Below are positions 36,101 through 47,156 of a stretch of DNA of 64,000 nucleotides, piece by piece. Every line of letters begins with the position of its first letter. The first letter of the stretch is position 1. The position numbers and the translations under genes were made by a program. Source of the DNA: Posidonia oceanica (Eukaryota > Streptophyta > Magnoliopsida > Alismatales > Posidoniaceae); the NCBI GenBank assembly GCA_037176725.1, contig JAZBRS010000076.1, forward strand, positions 117,819,001 to 117,883,000. The letters run 5' to 3'. The notes beneath the pieces were generated by a model that saw only the letters and a program-made list of their open reading frames with translations, had not been told where the DNA came from and ran no database searches.

Positions 36101-39058
36101 TGCAGACCTGCTCGGAGGCAGGCCGGCCGATCAGTGCGACGTCGGCGAGTTCTGACGGCAGAGACGTACTCCTGGGGTCCGTGCGGAGCTGGGGCACTAG
36201 TTGGAGCGAAGTTCTGCAGACCGGAGCGGCGGGACGAGCTCGAAGCTCGACGGAGAAGATAGAGTTGACCCAGCGTTGACTCGACGCAGGAGAGAAGGAA
36301 TCCCTAGGCTGAGGGGCGAAAAAGCGAGAGAAGAGGGAGTCTAACCTAAGGGTGAAGAGAGTTACCTGATTCGCTGGCTGGAGCGTTCTCCCGACGTCAG
36401 TCGACCTTGCAGAAGTCGGCGAGCTCGGCCTGGCTGCTGCGGACGTCGTCTGCTACTTCTGGGCGTCTGGTACGACGCTCCGGAGCTTGCTGAATGACCG
36501 GAAGGTAGCTACGAAGACCGGCGCGACGAATGGGTTCAGTGGGTTCACAACTGGTCACCGGAGGTGGGGGGAGGTGTTCGCTGCTCTCTGATTCAATTGG
36601 GAGATGCCGGTGGTTTCCTGGTTGCTCAGTGGAGGTCTCTGGATGCTTAGGAAGGCTGGTGGAGGGCTAGAGAAGAAGATTGCAGATCGGGTGGATTTCT
36701 GGACAGGATGGGTTGCAGGTGTTTGTGGTGGATGGTCAGAGCTGGGGTGGGTCGCTGGGCTGAAGGCTGAGTGGTTTGGGGAGGTGGTGATTCAGGGAGT
36801 AATTGGGAAGAGTTTGGGGTGGATTGGAGGTCTGTGATGTCGGGAATTTTGAAGTGGAAAGGGATTGGTTTCTGCTGAAAGTTTCTAGGTGTTCGAGGGT
36901 GTTTTCTGGAGTGGAAAGGCTGGGGAATGGAGGGGAAGGAATGCTGGGATTCTGGGTGGATTTGGGGGATGAATTGGAGGAAGTTCAAGCACTGATGGAG
37001 GCTCTGATGTGGTCGGGAAAGAAGAGGGGGAAGAACTGGTTTTTGCAGTGGAAGGCGGAAGGGATTTGGGTGCTGGGAATTCTTTGGATTCCTTGCTCTC
37101 TTTCGGACGACCAAAAGCTTGGAAGGAGGTGAAGACCAGAGGCTTTTAACAGCTGCTGGAGGACTGCTCGCGCGCTCGTGGAATTTGAATTCCACCGGCG
37201 CCGATTACTGCAGCTGAGGGAGACGAGCGGCGAGGGAGACGGGCAGTTAATGCTGCTGGAAAAGCCATTGAGAGAAGAGGAGGCTGAGGCGAACTGGTGC
37301 TGAGGTGATCGGGAGGGAGAAGCGAAGTTAAATTTTAAAGAGGATCGCGGGAAGGAGAAGAAGAAGTTGAAGAGGAGGAAGAAGAAGGATAAGGAGGGAA
37401 GAGGAGGGAGGCAGATTGCGGGCCGGGCCGCGAGCTGAAGAAAAAGAAAAAAAGAAAGAAAGAAAGAAGGGAGGTGGAACGGGCCGGACTGGGCCCAGCA
37501 GGAGAAAAGGAAAAAGAAAAAAAAAAGAAAGGGAGAAAGGAAGGAAAAAGAGGAGAAATAAATTGGATAGAAATAAAATAAAAATAGGTAAAATTATTAG
37601 AGTGATTAAATTTCAAGTTAGGACCTTGATTAAATTTTTTAATGACTATTTTTGGTCGGTTAATCAAGTTTAGAGGGATTTTGGGTTTGATTAGGGTTTT
37701 AAGGGTTTTCCTTGTTTTTGATTTGTTTTTTATTTTGACTAAGTGTTTGTTAAGCCTTTTAAGTTGTTTTTTCAATTATGTTTTTCTTGTTAAGTACTTG
37801 GGATGTTAATTAGGATTTTTTAAGGTTTGTTTTTAGATTAATTAGCAGTGAGTTTTAGATTTTAATCTTGATCCTTTTTTCTTAAGTCTTCTTTGATTTG
37901 CTTTTTCTTAATTTTGTTTTGTTAAATTCTTTTAGCATTTTTTCTTAGGTTAGGTTTTCTTGTTAAGTTTTTAATTAGCTGTTCTTAAATTTTGATTGTT
38001 TGTTTTATTATTTTCCCAATTTTTCTTTTAAGAGTTGTTAAGTTAGGCTTTTCCTCCTTAATTATTGGCCCTTGCATTTCTTAAGTGTTTTCTTTCTCTT
38101 AGGGTTTGTTTTCTTGGTTGTTTTTAGTAGGATTTTACTTTTAGCTGTTTTGATTGCATTTCAGTTTTTTCCTTGATTTTACAGCATTTTCTCTTTGTTT
38201 GTTTTGTATTTCTTAGCTTGCATTCTTGGTTTTCCATTTTAGCTAGATTTAGTTGGGTTTAGGTTTTTAATTGTTTGCTTAATATTTTTAATTACTTTTC
38301 TTAGGGTTTTGGCTTGTTTTCCTTTTGTTTTAAAGTTTTTAGAGGTTTTTAATGATTTTTTAGGGGCTTAGCAAAAGAAAGAAAAAGAAAAGGAGAAGGA
38401 AGAAGAAAAAGGAAAAAGGAGGAATAAAGGGGAAAGAGAGGAGTTGGAAGAAAATAATTTTTTTGGAAGTCAGGGAAAATGCTAAAAATGAAATAAAAAT
38501 AGGAATAAGATTGAGAAGAGATAGATGCACAAGGGGGGCCCACAGCCAAGCAAGAAAAAAGGAGAGAAGGGGATGAAAAGAAGGAGGATAATCAGGAGAG
38601 AGAGAGGAGAGAGAAAAGGATAATCCAGGAGAGAGAAAAGGATAATTTAGGTGAATGGAGGGCTTAAAGGTCTTGAAAAGAGGTGAAAATTGGGGAATGT
38701 GTTGCCTAGTGTTTCTAGTGTTGGTTCTGGGGATTTGGTTTGGTTTTGAGAAAGTTTTGGAAGGGTTTTGAGGTGCAGAAAAAGGGTAGTTTTGCCTAAG
38801 TTTTCTAGGGTTTTTGGGAGTGGTTTTGGTTTGAAATTTCTAAGTGTTTAGGTAGGTTTGCTAAGTAGGGGTTGATGGGTTTTCCTATGATTTTTGGGCA
38901 GGTTTTGGGCTTGGGAAGTGGGTGTAGGCTTAGGTCAAGTTTAGGCTTGTTTTGAGGGGTAAGAGAGAGGGAGAGGTGGTTGTTTTGACCTAAGTTTAGA
39001 TCCAGAAGTCACCAGAAGGTCCCAAATGGTCCAAGCCTGTCAAGATGGGGTGTCAACA
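33193..39058 (-). repeat. Complete 5.9-kb family-L LTR, minus orientation (3' LTR)
   Basis: It is 5866 bp. The minus-strand start TGTTGACACCCCATC lies at 39058 and the end ATTACTACA at 33193. Directly right of 39058 is the complement of the polypurine tract found before the 3' LTR of element E, so this is the 3' LTR of a minus-oriented element. The five bases left of it (ACGGG, 33188-33192) should be its target duplication. It contains about ten copies of the 30-bp minisatellite. Its middle (35940-37450) differs strongly from that of element E and is closer to 1-1700. Confidence 0.88.
33899..34182 (-). repeat. 30-bp minisatellite, about 10 copies
   Basis: The unit on this strand reads GGTGCCAAAAGCGAAGTGGG-CACGCAAAAC. 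It is the complement of the array at 44587-45150. The unit is a multiple of three without stops, so long artificial open frames arise on both strands. Confidence 0.9.
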
Positions 39059-39936
39059 GATGCCCCTCCCTGAGCAAGGTTAAGCTAAGCGAGGCCGCTG
39101 CTCAGGGTTGACAAAACACCCCATCTGACCGACGGGAGTAGAGGATTGCTATGGGCGTAAGCTACTTATTCGGCGGATGCACCGAAAATCGTAGCCCGTT
39201 GCTGCAATGCAAAATGCAGGTGCAGATGGATGATGTGCAAAGTATGCAATGCATGCTAATGCAAATGCAATGCAAACGTCAGTACAAAAGTTAGTGCAGT
39301 TAGGATGCAGATGCAGTGCAGATGATACTGATGATGCTAGACTAGTATGCAATGCTAGCAAAGAAGGTGCAAAGACGATGCAAGAGAAATGCTAAAAGAA
39401 AAGGCGCGATGTGGCGTGAAGATCCGGCGGGTAAGCCAGACTTGCGCGACAAGGCAAGGAAGAAAAGGTGCAGCTTGTCCCCGCCCAGGGAGCAAGCTAG
39501 CAAAAAAGAGAGAGGTGCGTGGGGAGAGGGGCCAACTCTCCTATCGCAAGGGGATGCAGGACTTTGCCTTCCTGGGACAAGGTCACGTGAAGAAGGTGAT
39601 AAGGTGTCGGGCTTATAGGCCAGAAAGTTTACGGTCCTATCAACCGGGAGTGATAGTTTACAGTCCTATCAACTGGAAGCGATAGTTTACAGTCCTATCA
39701 ACTGGAAGCGATAGTTTACGGTCCTATCAACTGGAGGTAGTTGTGAGTGATAGTTACTGGATATCAGCCGTATAACATGGTTGTGCGGGATAGTTTACAG
39801 TCCTATCAACTGGAACGATAGTTTACAGGCCTATCAACTGGAACGATAGTTTACAGTCCTATCAACTAGAAGGCACAAACCATGAGGGATAGTTACTGGG
39901 TATCAACCATATAACGCAAATGCCAGAGAATGATAG
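39059..39936 (-). mobile_element. 3' internal end of the minus-oriented element: polypurine tract and palindromic repeats
   Basis: Next to the LTR (39059-39075) is the complement of AGGGAGGGGCATC. Then comes about 500 bp homologous to 60000-60476 in reverse, and from about 39620 to 39936 the complement of the GATAG...CTATC repeat array. The array is cut by element E at 39937. The rest of this element is expected to the right of element E. Confidence 0.87.
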
Positions 39937-41715
39937 TGTTGACACCCCATTTCGACAAGGCTGAATTGGCAAGATCTCTGGCGGCTAGGAAAAAAACCCA
40001 CAATTAAGCCTTTCCCCTCACCCTTCCTTTCAAATCAAAACCCCTCCTCAAACCTCAAAACCAAACCTAGAACTACACCCATTTTCTAACCCAGAAAACC
40101 ACCCCAAAACCCTCTCAAAACCTTACCCTGAAACCATCCAAGACCTTACCCTAAAACCATCCAAACCTAGGTTCGAATCCACACCTCTCCCTCTCTCTTT
40201 CCCTCCAAAACAAGCCCAAACTCAACCTAGGATTACACCCCTTTCCCGAACCCAAAAACTAACCAAAAACCATAGGAAAACTCACCATCCCTGACTTAAC
40301 AAACCCACCAAAAATCCTAGAAACTTTCAAACCAAAACCACCTCTAAAAATCCTAGGAAACTTAGGCAAAACTACCCAATTTCTACACCTCAAAACCCTT
40401 TCAAAACTTTCTCAAAACCAAACCAAAACCCTAGATCGAAGACTAGAGATCCTAGACTACACACTCACCAAATTTCACTCCTTTTTGAAACCTCTAAGAC
40501 CTCCATTTACCCAAATTATCCTTTACTCTCTCTTGGATTATTCTTTTCTCTCTCCTCTCTCTCTCCTGATTATCATCTTACTTTTCCCCCCTTTTTCTCT
40601 CTCTTTTTTGTTTGGCTGTGGGCCCCTCTTGTACTTCCATCTGTTCTCAACCTTATTCCTATTTTTATCTTATTTTTACCATTTTCTTTGATTTTCAAAA
40701 AATTACTTTCCTTCGACTCCTCTCTTTCCTATTTATCCCTCCATTTCTCCCTTTTCCTCTCCTTTCTAATTTCCTCTTCTCCTCTCTTACTAAACCCCTA
40801 AAAAACCTTCAAAAACATTTAAAACTCTAAAACAAAAGAGAAACAAGTCAAAATCCTAAAAATAAATAATTAAAAACTTAAACAAACAATCAAAAACAAG
40901 AACCTAACTAAATCTAATTAAAAAAGGAAATTGAGAATGTAATCTAAAAAATGCCAAACAAACAAAAAGAAAATGCTATAAAATTAAAGAAAAAACCAAG
41001 ATATAATCAAAACAAGCTAGAGTAAAAACCCTACTAAAAACAACCAAAAAAACGAACCCTAAAAAAAGAAGAAAGCAATTAAGAGCATTAAGACAAGTAA
41101 TTAATTAAAGAACACTTAACAAATCTAAAAGCAAACAATCAAAAATTTAAAAACACTTAATTAAACAAGAAAAACTTAACTAAAAAATATTAAAAGAATT
41201 CAACAAACAAAATCAAATTTAAAACAAGACTTAAACAAAACCCTGAAAAAGGATTAAAATCAAGGGCTAAAACTCTCCCTTATTAATTTAAAAACAAACT
41301 TTAAAAAACCTAATCAAAAATTCCAAAGACTTAACAAGAAAAACATAACTAAAAGACAATTTAAAAACTTGACAAACATTTAAACAAAATCAAAAACCAT
41401 TTAAAGAAAACTCGAAATCCTAATCAAAACTAAAACTCTTTAATCCTAATTAACTAATTAAAAACAATCATTAAAAAACCTAATTAAAATCCTAACCTAA
41501 ACACAACCATTCTAAAAACTCTTCCCATCCTTTTCTATTTTTATTTTATTTTTATTTTTATTTCTTTTCTCCTTTCTCCTCTTTCTTTCTTTTTTTCCTT
41601 CTTCCCTTTCTTTTCTACCCCTCCTTCTTTCCTTCTTTCTTAATTTCTTTTTTTTTTCTACTGTGCAGCCCACAACCAGCCCACAGCCCGTTTTCCCCTC
41701 CTCTTTTCCTCCTTC

Positions 41716-41777
41716 TCTTCTTCTTCTTCTTCTTCTTCTTCTTCTTCTTCTTCTTCTTCTTCTTCTTCTTCTTCTTC
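41716..41777 (+). repeat. (CTT)n microsatellite in the E 5' LTR
   Basis: About 20 uninterrupted CTT units. The 3' LTR has a shorter run (about 62270-62320), which accounts for most of the length difference between the two LTR copies. Confidence 0.9.
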
Positions 41778-41853
41778 CATTCTTCTTCTCCTCCTCTCAC
41801 AGCAAAACGACAGCCAACCCCTCTCTTTTTTCAAACCTCTACCTGACACCACC

Positions 41854-42984
41854 ATGGACTCTCCTCCATCACCACCATGCCCTGTGGCCGAAGACCAGCA
41901 CAGCAAGCCCTCCCATGCTCTGCCAAAAATGACAGAAACCCACTCCTTTGACCTCAGACCATTGAATTCAATGGAGAGAAAAGAGATCAAAACCGTTTTT
42001 TTTCCTACACAACCGGGATCTTTTTGGCACACTCTGAAAACACCAAGTCTCCAGCTCTCTCACCCTTCTTCCAGAACCCAAAAACACCCTGAATCCTTCC
42101 CGGAATCGACCTCCAAAGCCTTCAGCACCCAACACCTCCCAGAACGACCCTCTCCATTGAAAATCCACCACCACGAGCCTCCTAAAATCCCAGAACTTTG
42201 CCATCAGACTCATCAAGTAACCACCTTCCCGAGCCACCCAAAATCGCGTCCTAAAACCTCCCACACTCCTCACAGTCCACTACAAACACTTGGGTCCCTT
42301 TTTTGCCCAAAAACTTCAAACCTCCATAACTTCTTCCACACTCAGTGGAATCCACTTCCGTTTCCTCCCACGCACTCCCCAGACAACCACCTAGCCGCCC
42401 GTACCCTTGGCTCAGCCTGGAACGCCGCACAACGCTGCATCCACCTCGGCCTTCACAACAAAGCTGCTGTTGAACCAGATCTCGCTCCGAGCTGTAGAAC
42501 GCGCTCCCGATTGCTCCGTCATCTTCCTTGGACCTCCGGCGACGCCCCCGAACCTCCCCTGCACCAGCAGCCGCCGCCCTCCGCCGTCTCCACCTCCCTC
42601 CGGCCGGCCGAAATTCTCCTGGATGGGTGGCCTCCTCCAGCGCGCGTGAGGGGTGAAGCAAGCCTCCACCGGATTCCCCTCTTCTCCCTCTTGCTCCTCG
42701 GCCTTTCCCCAAGGGTTTTCATCGCCTGTGCCGCCCGCAATCCCTCGCCAAAGTTGCTGTCTTCTCCGGCGCCGGCTACCCCCGCAGCAGCCGTCATGCG
42801 CCGTTCGGTTACCCCACGCTCCGCCGCAAGCCTCCGCAGCCTCCGTCGCACCCCTCCGCTCTCTCCCCACGCTCCGCCGCCCCGCGTCGCCCCTCCTCCG
42901 CCGGTCGAGAGCATCGCCGGCAATCCTCCGGTCGTCCACCTCCACTGTAAGCCTACTGTTACGTTTTTTTTATTTTTTCAGTAA
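41854..42984 (+). CDS. Long open frame inside the LTR, probably fortuitous
   Basis: The frame has 376 codons, begins with ATG in a strong context (CACCATGG) and is rich in Pro, Ser, His and Arg, with no domain I recognise. The other LTR keeps it (62395-63531, 378 codons), but many of the differences between the two copies change the residue (for example Lys/Asn, Met/Val, Gly/Arg, Ser/Phe within 70 codons), which does not look like selection on a protein. The GC-rich, pyrimidine-rich composition that creates it ends sharply at CACT|GTAAGC (42946). It may simply be transcribed leader. Confidence 0.3.
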   Translation: MDSPPSPPCPVAEDQHSKPSHALPKMTETHSFDLRPLNSMERKEIKTVFFPTQPGSFWHTLKTPSLQLSHPSSRTQKHPESFPESTSKAFSTQHLPERPSPLKIHHHEPPKIPELCHQTHQVTTFPSHPKSRPKTSHTPHSPLQTLGSLFCPKTSNLHNFFHTQWNPLPFPPTHSPDNHLAARTLGSAWNAAQRCIHLGLHNKAAVEPDLAPSCRTRSRLLRHLPWTSGDAPEPPLHQQPPPSAVSTSLRPAEILLDGWPPPARVRGEASLHRIPLFSLLLLGLSPRVFIACAARNPSPKLLSSPAPATPAAAVMRRSVTPRSAASLRSLRRTPPLSPHAPPPRVAPPPPVESIAGNPPVVHLHCKPTVTFFLFFQ

Positions 42985-44115
42985 CTTAGTTTAATTTACT
43001 TGCATTGCATTCATGTCATATTAACTTTCTAATATTGCATGTAAGTCCTGATCAGATTAAGTTTTGTGTTATGCTGATTTAAAATCATGTTAAATTGCAA
43101 TAAATGTCCACATTCTTGCATATTTGCACTGTCATCCACTTACAGTTCATGTTCTTTAGTTGCCTTTTAATTAAAGTCCTGCACGTTTCTTTTATTGCAT
43201 GATGGTCCTTTGTTGTTGTGATCCTAGTTGTACTACTTTAAATTTAGTCCAGTAAGTTGCCTTATTTGCATATCAGTCCATTCTTGGTTCAACATGACTT
43301 GCCATGCTTTATTGCTTGCCCCAGCATGTTTTTATTTTTGCAATTAGGTCCTTTAGATGTTAAATGCCACTTAAATGCTTGCTGTTACCTTATTAAATTG
43401 TTGTTAAGTCCTAATCTTTGTGTTATTTGCATGTTGGTCCTTTGATCTGTTATCATGCATTCTGTTTGCGTCCTTCATTCACTGCATTGCATGCTTAGCT
43501 CTTGCTTCCTGATTTTGCACATAGGTCCTCTGCATCATGCATAGCATGCATTTAGCTTGCATTTTGTTTACAAAATTGCATTTCAACCCCTGCATGTTTT
43601 AAAATTGCATATAGATCCTCCATATGGTTGCAAAGCCTATTCCAGTGCATGTTTACCTTATTAGGTTGCATTTTGAACCCTGCATCTTGCAAAATTGCAT
43701 TCAGACCCTCATTCAAAAATCTTGCATAAAAAGCCCCGAACATTTCAAAATCTTTGCATTTAGACCCTCATTCTTTCAAAAATTACATTTAAGTCCCTAA
43801 TTTTCTGAAAAATCATCCTTAGGTCTTTTCTTGCATTTTGCATGCATTGCACTCATGCATTCTTGCATTTTTGCATTCCTTGCACACACTTAAACACCCT
43901 TAGCTCCCATTCACAGGGGAGGACCTGTTTTGCACACCCCTAGGACCTCCTTTACACCTAGATCCATTCTTCTCCCCTGTTCTGGCCCCTCTGCTTTGAA
44001 GCTGAATATCTTGCAATCCGGCCGTTGGATCTTCCCAACCAAGCTACCTGGACGACCCCAGCGGAGCGCTCTTCAGCATGGACCAAACAGATCTCAGATC
44101 AGGCTTCAGATTTCC

Positions 44116-44124
44116 CAGGTAAGT
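44116..44124 (+). promoter_or_regulatory. Conserved splice-donor consensus in the LTR
   Basis: CAGGTAAGT matches the donor consensus perfectly. The equivalent places in the other LTR copies keep AAG|GTAAGT (about 3150) or, in reverse, ACTTACCTGG (about 34638). A pyrimidine-rich acceptor (TGTTTGTGTCAGCAG, ending 46975) lies shortly before gag. That the two are joined is inference. Confidence 0.4.
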
Positions 44125-44586
44125 CCTCCTGAACCCCTGCATAGCATTCATTTGCACACCATTTGCATTGCATGCATCGTTTTCGCTTTCTGTTTCCTCA
44201 AACATGTAGAATAGGACTTCCTCCTCTTATCTATTAGCTCTGCTTCCCTTTTTTGCGTATTCCCAAGTACTTTGTGTTGTGTTTCTCCTGGATTCATGAC
44301 TAATTACAACAATCTTCCCCCTCTTTCACGATCTGATTGCACTACGAGCTTTGGGCAGCGTGCGAGAAGTATCGTGGGATGGTTTAGTGGGAAACTGTTG
44401 CAAAATGGAGGTGATCCTTCCACTTGCTTATTCTCCCCATTGTAGGTCTTCACACCTACTCTGCGTGACCCTTAAACAGTGTCTGTTCTCACACATGCAC
44501 TGTTTGCTTCTCCTTTTGCTTCTCTTGTCCTCTCTCTTTGCATTTGCATCTGCATGGTTTTGCCGAGGTTTTATTCCGCCGCTTTT

Positions 44587-45156
44587 GGCACCATTTTGTG
44601 TGCCTGCTTCGCTCTTGGCACCGTTTCGCATGCCCGCTTTGTCTTTGGCACCGTTTTGCATGCCCGCTTTGCTTTTGGCACCGTTTTATGTGCCCGCTTC
44701 GCTTTTGGCACCGTTTTGCATGCCCGCTTTGTCTTTGGCACTGTTTCGCGTGCCTGCTTTGCTTTTGGCACCGTTTCGCGTGCCCGCTTCGCTTTTGGCA
44801 CTGTTTTGCGTGCCCACTTCGTTTTTGGCACCGTTTTGCGTGCCCGCTTAGTTTTTGGCACCGTTTTGCGTGCCCGCTTTGTTTTGGCACCGTTTTGCGT
44901 GTCCGCTTCGCTTTTGGCACCGTTTTGCATGCCCGCCTTGTCTTTGGCACCGTTTTGTGTGCCCGCTTCGCTTTTGGCACCGTTTTGCGTGCCCGCTTCG
45001 TTTTTTGGCACCGTTTTGCATGCCCGCTTCGCTTTTGGCACCGTTTTGCATGCTTGCTTCGCTTTTGGCACCGTTTTGCGTGCCTGCTCTGCTTTTGGCA
45101 TCGTTTTGCGTGCCCGCTTTGCTTTTGGCACCGTTTTGCATGCCGCTCTCGTTTCT
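44587..45156 (+). repeat. 30-bp minisatellite, 19 copies
   Basis: The unit is GGCACCGTTTTGCGTGCCCG-CTTCGCTTTT. First and last GGCA lie at 44587 and 45127, exactly 18 x 30 bp apart. The unit has no stop in several frames, which gives long open frames on both strands; none is a gene. Confidence 0.93.
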
Positions 45157-45828
45157 TGCATTGTTTTGCGTGTCTTATGCCGTTTTCCTTTGCATGTCGG
45201 CTGCATTGCTTCGTTTTTACCGTCATTTTGCTTTTTCGCTTGCATTTGTATATAGGGCAGTGATGCTTACTGCCTAGAGTTCTCACGAGCCAGGTTTTCG
45301 CCCGGTTCGGAACACAGATAGCGCTGCTGAGCACTTAGACAACACGTTTACTTTCTTGCATTGCATCCTACCACTTAGAGCACACCTATGAGCATTCATT
45401 CAGGCATTCATTGGCATTTAGGCATTCAAATCTGCATTTCCCTGCGTATGCGAGCGTAAGCCTAGAAAGACCGATTCTCGGGCGTGTCGGGGGTGCCTAA
45501 CACCTTTCCCGCACGTAACAGGAGTCCTTGCCCAGTCTTTTGGCCTGCAATGACCATATCGCCCGTATCCTAGGCATGAGTCATCTCATTTGCATATATT
45601 TGCATTTGTTTTCCTTTGCATTGCTTTGCTTTGCATTTCTTGCTTGGTTTTGCGTGTTAATTCACGCATTTCCCCAGTTTTCCTTGTCTTCCGATAATAG
45701 ACATGGTGGCGACTCTGATTTGTCTTATCTTTTTCTTTTCTTTCCTTTTTTAAGTGTTTTTGAGTTGAGCCCTCCTCCTCGGACCTCGCCGCTAATAGTA
45801 AGCCTGATTCTGATTGGGATTACTACAG

Positions 45829-45846
45829 TGGCGACTCCGCTGGGGA
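45829..45846 (+). other. Primer-binding site of element E
   Basis: TGGCGACTCCGCTGGGGA starts one base after the LTR. It would pair with the 3' end of the tRNA that primes minus-strand synthesis. From memory this form belongs to tRNA-Arg-primed Ogre-type elements; I could not verify it. Confidence 0.82.
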
Positions 45847-47156
45847 TAGCAGACTCCGGCTTTCATTCCTGGCTTTCTTGCTCGCCTGTTTTGCAGCCTT
45901 GTTTGCCTTTTGTGCCTTCTTTGCCTGTTTTGCTCGCTTTTCTGTGCAAACTCCTAGCGAGTCGCCTCGTGGCTACTCTGCTTAGGTTTTGCACCTCCTT
46001 TGCCTCGATTTGTGCTCTGTTTTGCTCTCCTTTGCCTCGGTTGCTTGTTTATTTACTTATTTTCTTGCTTCTGCTCTTACTTGCTTTACAGCTTACCTGT
46101 CTTTACTTTCCTTGTCTTGCTTGCTTATTATTGCTTCATTTCTTGCACGATGCATGTCTACATACTTGTTTGGCAACGATGCATGCTTTTTGAATGATGA
46201 ATGCTTTCTTTTACACATTTGCTATGTCACTACGCACGCACATGCCCTGCTTATATGCCTTTTGACGTGATGGATGCTTTCTCTTCACTATCATGCTCAC
46301 AAACACCTGCACATGCCATGCACTTGCCTTTTGCTGTGTTGTATGTTGTTCGCTTGCCATATTTGGTTGATTTTCTTCCCTTTAACACATGCCATGCCTA
46401 GGATAGTAGAGACTTGTCTGCTCTCCCCGTGGTTAACTAAAAATGGCAAGTAAAAAGAACTTCTAGGAGCAACTAGAGACTTCAAACAATCCTTCACCCC
46501 CTTGGGTTAATAAAATGCGCAAGATAAAAGACTTTAATCATTTGCATAAGCATCATATAGGGCATGCATCTCCTCATCTGAGTCCACCTATTAGTTTGCG
46601 AAGGATAGTCCCGACCTCTTGTTCCACTGCTTTGGGCATGGCGCAAGTCAGTCGGTCTGTCCCCCCTTTGTTCAGGGGTCGTGTCGGTGTTAGTAGAGGG
46701 TACCACCCACGCCTCGGCGGGGTTGAGGCCACCAACGCACCACCTTGTCATTACCTGAGATCTGGGCCAGGAGTTAGGCAGGGAACCCACATTTCTGACC
46801 TGAGTCGGTGACCCGTACACCCAGGGATGCCCGAAGTAGATCACCTGCTAAGAAACACTAGATAGTTGAGGAGGGCATACTAGAAAGCATACATATCATT
46901 CATGCCATCTAACTTAACTCATTTGCATCTGTCTTTCAGTTTCTAATTCCTGTTTCCTTCTGTTTGTGTCAGCAGTGATCGGTAAGCGAGTTCCCCTTGC
47001 TAGAGCTTGAGTACTGACCCTTGTTGACACCCCTGTTGCGACCTTATTCGCGACCATTCCCCTTCTGAGCTATCCGCCCTTGCGACGATAGCTCCTATTA
47101 GGAATCGCCGTTTGCATACCCGTCGCAGCCCTATTCTCACGCGCTCTAGGTCAGCA
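45847..47156 (+). other. Leader between primer-binding site and gag of E
   Basis: There is no convincing coding sequence; Ogre elements often have an extra gene here and none is visible. A pyrimidine-rich acceptor-like stretch ends at 46975. Confidence 0.6.

Larger units (their letters stand above)
39937..45827 (+). repeat. 5' LTR of element E (5.9 kb)
   Basis: TGTTGACACC to ATTACTACA, 5891 bp, followed after one base by the primer-binding site. Parts: C/A-rich 39937-40450; T/C-rich to 40800; A-rich to 41500; pyrimidine-rich with a (CTT)n run; GC-rich 41850-42945 with a long open frame; T-rich 43000-43850; conserved block 43860-44300; minisatellite 44587-45150; conserved end 45250-45827. I see no clear TATA box. 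Confidence 0.93.

Noticed and set aside
41615..42032. Poly-Lys and poly-Glu frames on the minus strand (also at 62214-62573)
   Set aside because: Produced by the CTT/AAG microsatellite and purine-rich strand of the LTR.
42251..42945. Gly/Arg-rich minus-strand frames in the LTR
   Set aside because: Complement of the GC-rich Pro/Ser/Arg stretch. The same frames differ freely between the two LTRs.
44489..45334. A 281-codon open frame on the minus strand and several of 140-258 codons on the plus strand
   Set aside because: They are translations of the 30-bp minisatellite. The unit is a multiple of three without stops, so every frame stays open; the products are simple repeats such as HAKRCQKRSG.
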